From Triticum aestivum (lineage: Eukaryota; Streptophyta; Magnoliopsida; Poales; Poaceae): 64,000 nucleotides of DNA. The position numbers were made by a program, and so were the translations under genes. The notes below the pieces were generated by a model. That model was not told where the DNA came from, did no database searches, and worked only from the letters and a program-made list of their open reading frames with translations. Shown here piece after piece: positions 43,615 to 55,673 of this stretch (the first letter of the stretch is position 1; each line of letters begins with the position of its first letter). Location: the NCBI RefSeq assembly GCF_018294505.1, contig NC_057803.1, forward strand, positions 237,862,397 to 237,926,396, in the 5' to 3' direction.

Positions 43615-44991
43615 TGAAAGTGCGTTATATCGACTAGAGGGGGGTGAATAGGCGATTTTTATGAAAGTCTTCAAAATGTGAGAGTTATGAAGACAAACAG
43701 CGAAGATTATGCCTATTACTATGCAGTGGAAGTTAGATTACACTAGGCCAGCCATGGTCATGTATTCAATAGAGTGAAAGCACAATGACAAACAACTTTA
43801 GTGTAATAAGGATCAGGTAGGAAGAAGTTATGAAGCCAAACAGATCATACATTCACGTTGTGAAGACAAAAGATAGAGCAGGTATGCAATGGCTTCACAT
43901 TGAGTAACAGTAAGTAAAGGGAAGTGAAGATGAAACCAGTGACTCGTTGAAGACAATGATGTGTTGGACCAGTTCCAGTTGCTGTGACAACTGTACGTCT
44001 GGTTGGAGCGGCTAGGTATTTAAACCTTAGGACACACAGTCCCGGACACCCAGTCCTGAACATGCAGCTCAGGACACCAAGTCCTCACCGTATTCTCCTT
44101 GAGCTAAGGTCACTTAGTCCTCGCCCAATCACTCTGGTAAGTCTTCAAGGTAGACTCCCAAACCTTCATAGACTTCGTTCACTGGCAATCCACAATGTCT
44201 CTTGGATGCTCTGAACGTGACGCCTAACCGTCTGGAGGATTCACAGTCCTCAAGTGTAATAAGTCTTCAGATCACACAGACAAGAAGACTTAAGTGATGC
44301 CCAATTTACTATGGCTCTGGGTGGTTAGGGCTTTTCTCCTCACTAGAAATTTTCTCTCAAAGGCTTCGAGGTGGGTTGCTCTCAAACGACAAAAACCGTG
44401 CACTGGAATCTGAGCAGCCAACCGTTTATGGTTGTGGGGTGGGCTATTTATAGCCACTTGGCAACCCGACCTGATTTGTCCGAAATGACCCTGGGTCACT
44501 AAGGAACTGACACATGTCTCAACGGTCAGATTTTGAACTCTCATGGCAACTTTACTTGGGCTACAAGCAAAGCTGACTTGTCCGGCTCTGGACAAGATTC
44601 GCTCTCATTGTCTTCACTCGAAGACATGGGTTTTTGGTTTAGGCATCACTTCAGTCATTCTGACTGGTTCTCCTCGACCCCACTTAACAGTACGGCGGTT
44701 CCTATGACTCAACACAAAAGAAAAAGAACTACGAAAGATCTAAGTCTTCGAGCTCCATATGCTTCATAACGTGTCTTCTTTTGTCATAGTCTTCAGAGTG
44801 AATATCTTCATGTACCACCTTTGTCTTCAATGTCTTCATACATTTTTAGGGGTCATCTCTGGTAGTAAAACGAATCAATGAGGGACTTCTACCTGTATTA
44901 TCCTGCAATTCTCACAAACACATTAGTCCCTCAACTAGGTTTGTCGTCAATACTCCAAAACCAACTAGGGGTGGCACTAGATGCACTTACA
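43615..44991 (-). repeat. E LTR (5' LTR in the sense direction)
   Basis: This 1377-base LTR starts TGAAAGTGCG and ends GCACTTACA. It carries the promoter (TATA at about 44444-44452). Small open frames at 43984-44214 and 44290-44595 repeat those of the other LTR and are not genes. Confidence 0.92.
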
Positions 44992-44996
44992 GTGAT

Positions 44997-46165
44997 GAAG
45001 TCCATTTCAACATGGTCCCATTTCCATTCAGGAAAAGAGATAGGTTGCAGAGTTCCAGCAGGCCTTTGATGCTCATCTTTGATACGACGGCAAACGTCAC
45101 ACTCAGCAACATAACGAGCAATGTATTGCTTCATATTAGACCACCAGAATCTCTGATGAATATCCTAGTACATCTTTGTACTACCAGGATGGATGGAAAG
45201 AGGCGTATCATGAGCTTCTTTCATAACCTTTTTAGTCCGATCCAGGTTTTTCCTCGAACATGGTACCACTAGGCGGCCTTTGAAGTACAAGGCGCCATCA
45301 TCGGTGATAGTGAAGAATGAGGGCTTTCCTTCTGCGAGATGGCGTTTAATCTTCTGGACTTCAGAGTCATAACCTTGAATAGTCTTTATACCATCTATGA
45401 GATCTGGTACGACAGCCAGGGTATTTAGAGAACCCTTAGTAACAACACAAAGATTCATCTTTTGAAACTCTGGGGGAGGGGGAGAGAGTGCACCAGGAGG
45501 AACAATATGAAGGTTCATCTTCCTAAATTCTTCAACAAGCGAGGGCTGAACTTTGTGAACCTGGAGGTGGTTGCAGTAAGAATTGCGGCTCAAGGCATCA
45601 GCCATTACATTAGCCTTTCCTGGGGTATAGGATATACCCACGTCAAAGTCTGCAACAGTCTCCATCCATCTCTGCTGACGGAGGTTCAGGTCTGGCTGAG
45701 AAAATAGATACTTCAGACTTTGGTGGTCGGTGAAGATCCCGCAACGATTACCGATAAGGTAATGTCGCCACTGCTTTAGTGCATGAATGAGAGCAGCAAG
45801 CTCGAGGTCATGAACTGGGTAGTTTTCTTCATGAGGGCGCATTTGACGAGAGGCATAAGCAATCACTTTGCGCTCTTGCATTAGGACACAGCCTAATCCT
45901 TGACGGGAAGCGTCGCAGTAAATGACTAAGTCCTTCTTAGTATCAGGTGGAGCAAGCACTGGGCAGAAGTCAACTTGTCTTTGAGCACTTGGAAACTTTC
46001 CTGACACTTGTCTGTCCATTGGAACTTGACGCCCTTATGCAACAGATTAGTCAGAGGCCTGGCAATCTTGGAGAAGTTCTCTACGAATCGACGGCAATAG
46101 CTGGCGAGACCGAGAAAACTTCTAACTTGTTTGACATTCTTTGGAGGAGTCCAATCGAGAATAGC
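44997..46165 (-). pseudogene. C pol, middle part: RNase H and integrase zinc domain, cut by E
   Basis: After the TAG at 46166 the minus strand continues the C polymerase ([19 protein letters not shown]). A frameshift near 45960, consistent with loss of one base, leads into the frame 46019-45165. That frame has RNase H residues Asp in IYCDASRQG, Glu in DLELAALIH, Asp in FTDHQSLK and Asp in MADALSR. The integrase zinc domain follows (HPGSTKMY, then CDVCRRIK) with a TAG at 45165-45167 inside. The core starts with HVEMDFIT, whose Asp is the first catalytic residue. E is inserted directly after it. Confidence 0.85.
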
Positions 46166-47359
46166 CTAGACTAGTTCAGGGTTGAAGGCAATACAATCTT
46201 TGGAGATGACATGCCCAAGATAGGTTACTTTGGGGAGCCAGAATTCACACTTGGAATACTTAGCATAGAGTTGATGCTCTCGAAGCTTTTCCAACCCAAG
46301 ACGAAGATGTTCAGCATGTTCTTCCTTGTTCTTGGAAAATACAAGGATATCATCCAAATAAACCACGACGAACTTGTCGAGGTAATCCATGAATATATAG
46401 TTCATCAAGCGAGAGAAGGTGGCTGGAGCATTCGTTAAGCCGAATGACATGACGGTGTACTCATATGATCCATACCGAGTCACGAAGGCGGTCTTTGGGA
46501 TATCCTCTTCACGAACACGGATCTGGTGGTAACCCAACCTCAAGTCGAGTTTGTAGAACATTGATGAACCAGCCAGTTTATCATAAAGATCATTGATCCG
46601 AGGGAGGGGATATTTATTCTGAATGGTAGCTTGGTTTATAGGACGGTAATCTTGGACTAATCGGTTTGTCCCATCCTTCTTCTTAACAAAGAGAGAAGGT
46701 GCTCCCCAAGGAGAGCAACTAGGGTGAATGAAACCTTTGCTAAGAGATTTGTTGATTTCCTCCTTAAGCTCAATGAGTTCATGTGGCGGCATCTTGTAGG
46801 GTCGTTTGGCTATAGGAGTGGTGCCTGGTTTCAAGTCGATGATGAATTCGACAGCTCTAGCAGGGGGAATCCCTGGAAGTTCTTCCGAAAAGACGTCTTG
46901 GAATTCACGAATGACAGGAATGTTTTCAATGCCCTCGAGTGGTGCAGCGTTCAATGCATTCAAGGCATAAAGTCGTGCCTCGGCATTCTGAACTAGATGA
47001 GCCTGGTAAGTAACTATTTTGTCAGAAGGATGTAGCAGATGGACGGTCTTAGTGGCGCAAACTATAGAAGCAGCATGCGCTTTCAACCAATGCATCCCCA
47101 GAATGAGGTCGATGTTAGACGACTTCAGGATAATGGGAGAGGCATAGAATTCTAGCCCTTCGATTTCCATGGGGACGTCGATGCCAACCAGTGAGGTTTG
47201 ACATTGTCCCACAGGGGTTTTTACCACTACTGAAGTGTTCATCTCCTCACATTTAACGTCATGCTTGTATGCAAAATCTTCTAACATGAATGAATGCGAT
47301 GCTCCTGCATCGAATAAAACACATGCAGGTAGTGAATTTACGAGTAGTGTACCCATCAC
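46166..47359 (-). pseudogene. C retropepsin and reverse transcriptase
   Basis: 397 codons carry the aspartic protease motif [11 protein letters not shown] at about residue 16 (DAG instead of the more usual DSG) and the later LILGMHWL block. The Ty3/gypsy reverse transcriptase follows: [11 protein letters not shown], then [37 protein letters not shown] and the catalytic YLDD near 46350-46361. The frame is continuous with gag (same phase). It stops at TAG 46166-46168 within the thumb/connection region. Confidence 0.88.
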
Positions 47360-48433
47360 GGTAGCGGGCTGGTCTTGAGCTTCATTAAGATCAATGTGGT
47401 TGGCATGAACATGACCATAAGACCTGGCATTGTTGTTGCGAGGCTGGTTGCTTCCACGGCTAGCTGCAGGAAGGGCCAGTTGGTTCTGGTTCTGGTTGCA
47501 TTCCCTAGCACGGTGTCCTGGTTGACCACACCTGAAGCACAGACCGTTATTGGGAGTGGGAACAGGAGCTCGGGGTGGTCGAGCTGGAAGTCTTGGCTAC
47601 CTAGTTGGTGGGGGAGACAGACGCGGTGCAGCATAGGATTGCCTTGGAGCAGGTGCAGTTGGCTGGTACATGCTGTTGGGAATCCATATCCTACGCTTCT
47701 GCGAGGATGGTCCCGAAGATGAGCCCATGTCACGGTTGCGCCTGTGAGAGCTCTGGTGTTCCTGCAGAGCAATTTCGACATTGATGGCCTTGTTCACCAA
47801 GGTGGCAAAATCAGCAAAGTCATGTACTAGAAGTGCGAGCTTGATATCAGCTTGAAGGCCATCATGGAACTTCTCATGTCTGCGTGCATCAGTTGCAATG
47901 TCTTCTTCAGCATAGTGGGACAAGTCCAGAAACTCCCGCTGATAAGCTTCGACAGTTTTGTTGCCCTGGGTGAGGTTGCGGAACTCGCGCTTCTTCCAGT
48001 CCATGACTCCCTGAGGAATGAAGCGGGCACGGAAAGCAGCTTGGAAGTCTGGCCAGGTGATGATTGTTCCAACTGGCAGAGTACACCTGAGACTGTCCCA
48101 GCATTGAGCAGTGGGTCCCTTCAAGAAGAAGGAAGCAAAGGTGACATAGCTGGCAGGGGCTACATCAGTAGACTCCATCTCATAGGTGATGTCATGGAGC
48201 CAGTCATTAGCATCCAGAGGCTGAGTTGAGCTGCGGTACATAGTTGGGTTGAGACGCATGAAATCCTGCAGAGTCACCTGGGCTAGCTGTTGATTCATAT
48301 TGGGGTGAGGAAACTGAGCCATAATATTCTCCATGAACTGGCGATTCAGCTCAAACTGTTGCATCATCCCAGCCATGTACTCAGGCGAGGGTGGGGGATG
48401 GTCACCACGACCACGACCACCTGGTCTAACCAT
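47360..48433 (-). pseudogene. C Gag with zinc knuckle, one in-frame stop
   Basis: The likely start is ATG 48433 (MVRPGGRGRGDHPPPS); a longer upstream frame begins at 48484. The gypsy Gag core is clear: FMRLNPTMY, then ASFFLKGPTAQCWDSL, ITWPDFQAAFRARF and the GNKTVEAYQREFLDLSHYAE block. A TAG at 47597-47599 interrupts the linker. In the same frame a canonical knuckle [14 protein letters not shown] follows at about 47496-47540 and runs on into the protease frame without another stop. Gag and Pol were thus one reading frame in this family copy. Confidence 0.85.
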
Positions 48434-48669
48434 CCTGCTAATATATAACAGGGGTAGTTCAACATTGAGAAATTGCAAGGGCAAGAATCATCCATGATGA
48501 AACATGCATAATGAAAGGACACGATAGATACAACATAGTAGTTGGCATATCTTACAAAAGAGATCATGCATAGAGTTCGATATACAGAGTTCAGTAAATA
48601 GACTAAAAACATCATAGGCGGCATGCAGGCTCGCGGTGAATGCATCTAACACTAACAAGCAAGCCTACA

Positions 48670-49458
48670 TCAGTCCCAGGAGGAACTGTGGAGGTAGGTG
48701 TAGCCTGACAGCTGGTAGTGACGCAATAGGAAGTCCTCATCATGAGTAGCCTGGGGTCCGCGGATACTCTGGTGCAGAACCCGACGCGCAGGTGGCAGAA
48801 GAGGACCAAGTGCGGGAGAGTAGCCTCCCACATCTGGCCAGCCGACGCCCTGGGGCATCATGGTCCTGGTGGGGTAGATCACAGAACGCGAGAGATCACC
48901 AGATCGGACAGAGGGGTGCAACAGCATCAGAGCATGATACAGGTGCTGACGGGTGGTGTACAACTCGTGGCGAAGAGCTCGGTTAGCTCTATCCAGCCCA
49001 TCAGCATGCAGAACCAGGTTCTGATGGTAGAAGGGCTCTCGGGTGACAGTGGACTAGGCAGCAGTGTAGTATCCCTCCGCACCAACATCGGATGCGATAG
49101 CAATGTGCCTGAAAGGGGAGGTGTCCAACTCCCGATACTCTCTACGAAGACGTGTCAGAGCAGCATAAGCAGCATCGTGGACCGCCATGTCAATAGTCAC
49201 TCCAACACTATGAGCAGTGTGCAGCACGGTAGTGGAGTCATACTCTTGAGAGTAGAGGTGGACGATGGCACGGTACTGCTCCTGGTTAAAGTCCTGGTAT
49301 TCCTCGTAGACAGTGTACTCAGGGTGCCAGCGATAACCCAGATAGGTCATCATCTCACCCAACACAGCAGGTGATCCTGAGGCACCAATGGCCGTCGTGT
49401 GGCGCACGACCTGTCTCATGGGTTCCATCTGAAAACAAAGATGTTTCAAAGGAGTCAA
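48670..49458 (-). pseudogene. C ORF1: 262-codon protein upstream of gag, unknown function
   Basis: The frame starts at ATG 49458 (or 49428) in the leader of C and ends before gag. A single TAG at 49054-49056 splits it, and both sides are in the same frame. The product includes LGEMMTYLGYRWHPEYTVYE, then YAALTRLRREYRELD, and after the stop NLVLHADGLDRANRALRHEL and HYQLSGYTYL. It appears mostly helical and has no catalytic motif I know. Position and size recall H ORF1, but the sequences do not look alike. Confidence 0.65.
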
Positions 49459-49741
49459 ATGACAGTGTGGATAATGTTCAAAATACTACTCTAAAGAACA
49501 ACTAGGGCTTATCCAACTTTGGGGTGAACGTGGTCACGGGATCCTAATGTTAGAGTTAGTAAAATCGTTTAACCCGAGTAGAAGAGAGTTCAGAGTCCCA
49601 GAGTAAGGATCGAGGAGTAAAAGATCCTAATACCACCCAAATGGTGACGTGGGCCCGTAAGGCACACATCCATGTTAGTAAAAAGTTTTGTAATGTCTAG
49701 ACTCGACTTCGGCCAAGGAGTGTGGAACGGGGATTCCTCTG

Positions 49742-49761
49742 GGCAGTCGGCTCTGATACCA
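49742..49761 (-). other. Primer-binding site of C (initiator tRNA-Met)
   Basis: Three bases after the LTR end the minus strand reads TGGTATCAGAGCCGACTGCC, the usual plant initiator tRNA-Met primer site. It fixes the sense strand of C as minus. Confidence 0.85.
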
Positions 49762-49764
49762 ACT

Positions 49765-51690
49765 TGTGACGCCCCCGATTCAATCGTACACTAATCATAC
49801 ACGCAAATGTGTACGATCAAGATCAGGGACTCACGGGAAGATATCACAACACAACTCTACAAATAAAATAAGTCATACAAGCATCATATTACAAGCCAGG
49901 GGCCTCGAGGGCTCGAATACAAGGGCTCGATCATAGACGAGTCGGCAGAAGCAACAATATCTGAGTACAGACATAAGTTAAACAAGTTTGCCTTAAGAAG
50001 GCTAGCACAAACTGGGATACAAATCGAAAGAGGCGCATGCCTCTTGCCTGGGATCCTCCTAAACTACTCCTGGTCGTCGTCAACGGGCTGCACGTAGTAG
50101 TAGGCACCTCCCGAGTAGTAGCAGTTATCATCGACAGTGGCGTCTGGCTCCTGGGATCCATCGTTTAATCGCAGCAATCGAGTATAGAAAGGGGGAAAAG
50201 GGAGAGCAAAGCAACCGTGAGTACTCATCCAAAGCACTCGCAAGCAAGGAGCTACACTACATATGTATGCATTGGTATCAAATGGAAAAAGGGGTAACAT
50301 ATGTGGACTGAACTACAGAAAGCCGGAATAACAGGGGGATAACTAGTCCTATCGAAGACTACGCTTCTGGTAACCTCCATCTTGCAGATGAAGAAGAGAG
50401 TAGATGGTAAGTTCACCACGTAGCATCGCATAGCATAATCCTACCCGGTGATCCTCCCCTTGTCGCCCTGTTAGAGAGCGATCACCGGTTGTATTTAGCA
50501 CTTGGAAGGGTGTGTTTTATTAAGTATCCAGTTCTAGTTGTCATAAGGTCAAGGTACAACTCCAAGTCGTCCTGTTATCGAAGATCACAGCTATTCGAAT
50601 AGATTAACTTCCCTGCAGGGGTGCACCACATTTCCCAACACGCTCGATGCCCTTTGTCCGGACACACTTGTCTGGGTCATGCCCGGCCTCGGAAGATCAA
50701 CACGTCGCAGCCCTACCTAGGCACAATAGAGAGGTCAGCACGTCGGTCTAAATCCTATGGCGCAGGGGTCTGGGCCCATCGCCTATTGCACACCTGCACG
50801 TTGCGTACGCGGCCAGTGAGCAGACATAGCCTCCCTTATACAAGAGCAAGCGTTCCAGTCCAACCCGGCGTGCGCCGCTCAGTCGCTGACGTCACAAAGG
50901 CTTCGGCTGATACCACGATGTCGAGTGCCCATAACTGTTCCCGCGTAGTTGGTTAGTGCGTATAGGCCAGTAGCCAGACTCAGATCAAATACCCAGATCT
51001 CGTTAAGCGTGTTATTTTGAAGTAACCGCGAACGCCGACCAGGGCCAGGCCCACCTCTCACCTACGTGGTCTCCGCCTGCCCTGTCACTCTGCCTCAAAG
51101 TAACAGTCGGGGGCCGTCGGGAACCTAGGCCCACCACTACCTGGGTGGAACCACCTGCCCCTTCAGCCCCCAACACCGGAATCACTTGCGGGTACTCAAC
51201 GAGCCAACCCGACTTTAGCCACAACATGTATAGTATGTATATATAGTATAAGGCCGTGAAAACACCCGAGTGATCATGGCCCGATAGTATAGCATGGCAG
51301 ACTGACAAGAATGTAGGGCCACTGATGATAATCTAGCATCCTATACTAAGCATTTAGGATTGCAGGTAAGGTATCAACAGTTGTAGCAACAATGACAGGC
51401 TATGCATCAGAATAGGATTAACGGAAAGCAGTAACATGCTACACTACTCTAATGCAAGCAGTATAGAGGAGAGTTGGCGATATCTGGTGATCAAGGGGGG
51501 GCTTTCCTGGTTGCTCTAGCAAGAGAGAGAGGTCGTCAACATCGTAGTCGTACTGGGTAGCAGCAACGTCGGTCTCGGTGTCTAGCGACAGAAGAGGGGA
51601 AAGAAACAATAAATATTAAGCAGACAGATGCGTAGCGATGCATGACATGACAAGTAGCGGTGCTAGGGGTACCCTAATGCGGTATGAGGT
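49765..51690 (-). repeat. C LTR (5' LTR in the sense direction), part left of D
   Basis: It starts TGTGACGCCCCCGATTC and aligns with 25379-27303 of the other C LTR until GAGGT at 51686-51690, where D is inserted. I see no gene in it. Confidence 0.9.
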
Positions 51691-52614
51691 TGATGAGGAC
51701 ATCAATACCATTGTTACACCCACAGCCCCTGCTGCTATACATACTGGACCAATTACTAGAGCTCGCGCACGCCAATTGAATTATCAGGTACTTTCGTTTC
51801 TTGGTAATGATTCTAATGTTCATGAGAATACGATGATGTGTAAATTGGATACATTTGTTTTGCTTAGAAATGAAGGGCCTAGCTTGGAGAAGAGAGATGA
51901 ACCTTGGAGCAAGTTCAAGCATGGAGATGATGGCAGGCGCAACGGGATCAAGAACGGAGTTACAAGTGATGATTTCAGGACTTTGAAGCCACCATAAGGA
52001 GTGTATGAAGCCTTGGACAAAATATACAAGATGCCACTTCATAAATTTCGTCCAGAGGCTATTTTAGGTGTTGCGCCACCTTATTATTGGGCTAGGCCCA
52101 TGTATTTTCAAAATACTTAAGTATAGGCTGTTTTTAGAGTCCGTATGTGTGGGGAAACAAGAGTTAGGGTTGGTTTCGGACCCCTCCTCCAAGGGCCACG
52201 AAATCCCCCCCCCCTCTTCCTCCATATATACATCCCTTAGGGCATCGTTTAGACTTTGGGTTTTGTTTAGATTAAAAGTTCGCCATAGCTGCAACTTTGC
52301 GTACTTCGTTTGTGTCCAACGACCAGACCAAGGCGTCATAGAACCCCACCTTGATCAATAAAGCTTTCATCTTATATTCGCAATATCTAGATTGCAATCT
52401 CAGTTTCTTGCTTGTTCTTCGTTTGCTCGCAGGAAACAGACCCTCATGGTCAGGTTAATCGTGCTCCGGCGTGGTCAATAACCCCTCGGAAGTTGGTTTA
52501 GCGATTGCTAAGGCGCGACGTCTCGCACATTCGTAGTCGAATCGTCAAGGTCGACTCCCACAAAAATGATAGCCACCATCTCATCGAAACATCGGGACAC
52601 CTTTGCCTCTATCA
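51691..52614 (+). repeat. D 5' LTR
   Basis: The LTR runs from TGATGAGGACATC to CTCTATCA. The first third is open and codes for [19 protein letters not shown] and on to a TAA at 51995-51997, which is the C-terminal tail of D Pol (see the D 3' LTR). A TATA sequence (CCATATATAC, about 52222-52231) lies downstream of a C-rich tract. Confidence 0.9.
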
Positions 52615-52616
52615 AG

Positions 52617-52634
52617 TGGTATCAGATTTTCAGG
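52617..52634 (+). other. Primer-binding site of D
   Basis: Two bases after the LTR end the sequence TGGTATCAGATTTTCAGG matches the initiator tRNA-Met primer type in its first 11 bases and then diverges. It sets the sense strand of D as plus. Confidence 0.75.
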
Positions 52635-53731
52635 TTGCTCGATGAGATTTTACAGTTTTTCGTAGTTTAGATCGAGTCTGTTCTTCATACCTACAGTCCA
52701 CGAAAAAGCCAAAAAAATTCGGGTGAGTTCATCATATCCGAACCAATCTGAGCCATTGCATAATCTTTTTAGGGTTTTGCATTGTTGCGTTTGCGGTTGC
52801 ATCGTCGTGTCTAGTTGCTCGTCTTAGTGTCTAGTCCTTTAGAGTTTCGAGTTCTATTCACAAGTAGTCACGCTGCCGCCGCATCATCATCATCACCGCT
52901 GCCATATACCACCATTGTCATCACCGCTGCCATATACCACCATCATCATCGCCGCTGCCATATACCACATATCCACCGCCATCACGCCAATCCGAGTCCA
53001 CCTGCAACATATATACGCCACCAGTCCGAGTTCCACCAGATTCATCATCGCCATCAGTCCGAGTTCCACCAGATTCATCTCCGCCACCAGTCCTAGTCCG
53101 AGTCCAGTATTTTGTTACTCTGTTTTGGATTTCCAGATCACGCGATACTCCGAGTCGTGACAGAGTAGGACTCCCGAACTTTCGTGCTACCCACAGAAGA
53201 AAAATAGTTCCAAAAAAATTGAAGTCTGGAAAATTCTGGCTAGGCAGTTTTTGGATCATTTGTAGACTTTTTCAAAAAAAAAAATGCAGAGCAAAAAAAA
53301 GAGGAAAAAAAGTGCAAAAATAAGGAAAAAAATTCAGAGAGTGCTCCTCCCTTGTTTACGTGTCGCGCCGTGATTTTGTTCGTGTTCTAGGCTCGCGTCT
53401 CTAGTACGGTCTAGCCTAGGACCAGCACAGTACCGTCGTTGAGCGTTTATTCAACTTTGCATCTCTGAATTGATTATTGCTGACCTTTTTGCTACCATAT
53501 TATAAGCCTTCCCAGCTCCACATACATCTACGTCGTGCGTTTGACTCTCCCTGGTAATCGCTCTATCCAAGCTTTGAGAGTTTTGACTACGACGGTTGCC
53601 GATCATCGCCTGCTGCTGGGTAAGAACTGGTAAGAATTTCAGATTTGCTTGACGGATTTGTGACATCCACCACCACCTCTTGTTAGTAGTCTATAGGATC
53701 ATATTCTTGTGTGTTTCTATTTCTTCTAACC
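52635..53731 (+). repeat. D leader with two short tandem repeats
   Basis: This is a 1.1 kb untranslated leader. At 52894-52977 a 28-base unit (CACCGCTGCCATATACCACC core) is repeated three times. At 53022-53087 a 33-base unit (CAGTCCGAGTTCCACCAG core) is repeated twice, with a partial third. A-rich runs occur at 53272-53335. No gene is seen. The short frames in the repeats are repeat translations. Confidence 0.75.
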
Positions 53732-55279
53732 ATGGAAGGATCACAAGCCGACGAGACTGACTGGGAGAACATGACGAACAAAGAGTTACATGATAAGTTT
53801 CAGCAAATGATGACTGGACAGATGGAAGATGTGCTAAATAGATTTGAAGAGGCCATGGAGAAGATAGATGGCATTGAGAAGGCGTTCGAAACAAAGCTCG
53901 ATAACAAGTTTAATGAATTGCTCACGCGTCTTCCACCGCCCGCTGCACCTGTCGCACCTCTACAACAACAACAACATCATCTTCCAAATCAAGTGGGACG
54001 AGCACAACGCGTTCCCATTGAGCCTGGTCAAACTTCTGGTGCTGCTGTACCTACTATTGGTGCTTATGTCGCTCCTGCTGTTACTGCAGAGGTGGAGGAC
54101 CATTACGGGGATGAGGTTAATCAAAATCAGAACTATGTGCAACCACCACCACCACCACCAGGTCGTCCTCATGCATATCATCACAATGGTAGGGCTGCAC
54201 CACCACCTGAGGTACATGACCATCTTCCTAAACTAAAATTGAATATTCCACCATTTGAGGGTAGATATGTTCCTAATATATATCTTACTTGGGAGTTAGA
54301 AACTGAACAACGATTTACATGTTTACAATATCCTGAGGAGAGACGTGTTCCTGCTGTTGTTTGTGCTTTCACTAGCTTTGCATGTGTTCGGTGGTCTGAA
54401 CATTGTAGATTATATCCTATTCCGGCTACTTGGGCTGCTTTGAAAACTGCTGTGCGTACTCGTTGGGTTCCACCATATTATCAACGTGAATTACTTCAAA
54501 AATTGCAGCGCTTAAGACAAGGAAAAAAATTTGTAGAAGAATATTATCAGGAATTACAAACTGGCATGATTAGATGTGGTATTGTTGAGGAGAATGAAGC
54601 TATGCTTGCACGTTTTATGGGTGGATTAAATAGAGAGATTCAGACCATTCTAGAGTATAAGGAGTATACTAATATCACTCGTTTATTCCATCTTGCTTAG
54701 AAAGCTGAACGTGAAGTGCAGGATCGACAGGCATTGGCGCGAACTAACTTTTCTACAGGTCGATCTTCATCATGGACACCACGTGCATCCTCTACTTCCA
54801 CTCCACCAGCACCTCCATCAGGTGCCACCTCCAGCCGTGATACAAGAAAGCAGGCACAACCACCACTATCTGCCAAGAGCACACCTGCCGGACCTGCGCA
54901 GAGCTCTTCTTCTTCCATGGCATCAACAGGGCACACAAGTGATATTTTTTGTCATCGTTGTAAGGGAAGAGGACATTTTGCAAGAGAATGCCAATCTCCG
55001 TGTGTGATGATTGCTACTGAGGATGGTGGGTATGAGTCCGCTAGTGACTATGATGAGGAGACTTTGGCTCTTATTACACATGAAGAACACGGTGGAGAGG
55101 ATTCTGATCATGAGACGCAATACATGGCTGCTGAAGATGCTGACAGGTATGAATGTTTAGTTGCTCAATGTGTTTTGAGTGTGCAGGTTACACAAGCTGA
55201 GCAAAATCAGAGGCATAATTTGTTCCATACAAAGGGAGTTGTGAAGGAACGTTCTGTTCGCTGGAGGGAGCTGCAATAA
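53732..55279 (+). pseudogene. D Gag with zinc knuckle, one in-frame stop
   Basis: I choose ATG 53732 because it has the favourable context AACCATGG; an earlier in-frame ATG at 53711 adds seven residues. A coiled coil (about residues 10-70, DKFQQMMTGQMEDVLNRF) and a Pro-rich linker precede the Gag core (LNIPPFEGRYVPNIYLTWE, then LLQKLQRLRQGKKFVEEYY). A TAG at 54698-54700 interrupts the frame, which then continues (KAEREVQDRQ) to the intact knuckle CHRCKGRGHFAREC and an acidic tail. A frameshift near 55255 takes the frame to TAA 55277. Confidence 0.85.
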
Positions 55280-55673
55280 CTTGGCTAGCATGGAGATGGT
55301 GGAGAAGCTATCTCTTACCACAAGACCACATCCACATCCTTACTACATCCAATGGTTCGACAACAGCGGCAAGGTTAAGGTAACACGTACTGTTCATGTG
55401 CATTTTAGTATCTCTACATATGTTGATTATGTTGATTGTGATGTGGTACCTACGCAAGCATGTTCCTTATTACTTGGTAGACCATGGCAATTTGATAAAA
55501 ATTATGTACACCATGGTAGAAACAATCAGTATACTCTTGTTCATAAGGATAAACATATTACTTTACTTCCTATGACTCCTGATTCCATTTTGAAAGATGA
55601 TATTAATAGAGCTAATAAAGCAAAACAGGAGAAAAATAAAAGTGAAAATCAAAATTGTGGCAAAAGAATTTGA
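55263..55673 (+). pseudogene. D retropepsin-like domain, catalytic Asp lost at a frameshift
   Basis: In a new phase the sequence reads GGSCNNLASMEMVEKL and continues through VDCDVVPTQACSLLLGRPW, the pattern of gypsy proteases of this lineage. The Asp expected before GGS is not encoded: the codon before it is Ala, and the phase changes exactly there. A small deletion probably removed it. A second frameshift near 55655 ends the frame at 55673. Confidence 0.75.

Larger units (their letters stand above)
30471..44991 (-). mobile_element. Element E: Maximus-type Sirevirus (Ty1/copia), 14.5 kb, TSD GTGAT
   Basis: E is flanked by GTGAT at 30466-30470 and 44992-44996. Its LTRs are 1379 and 1377 bases. 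In sense order (minus strand) it has primer site, gag, a coiled-coil segment, protease, integrase, reverse transcriptase, RNase H, a 1303-codon extra ORF, and several polypurine tracts. Integrase before reverse transcriptase defines Ty1/copia. The extra ORF, great length and multiple G-rich tracts fit Sireviruses. I count about 24 differences between the LTRs by eye (about 1.7 percent), so E is young. gag-pol has three in-frame stops and one altered integrase catalytic residue. Confidence 0.92.

Noticed and set aside
52894..53087. CRISPR-like or satellite array
   Set aside because: Only two to three imperfect 28- and 33-base units without unique spacers, in a plant retroelement leader. It is a short tandem duplication.
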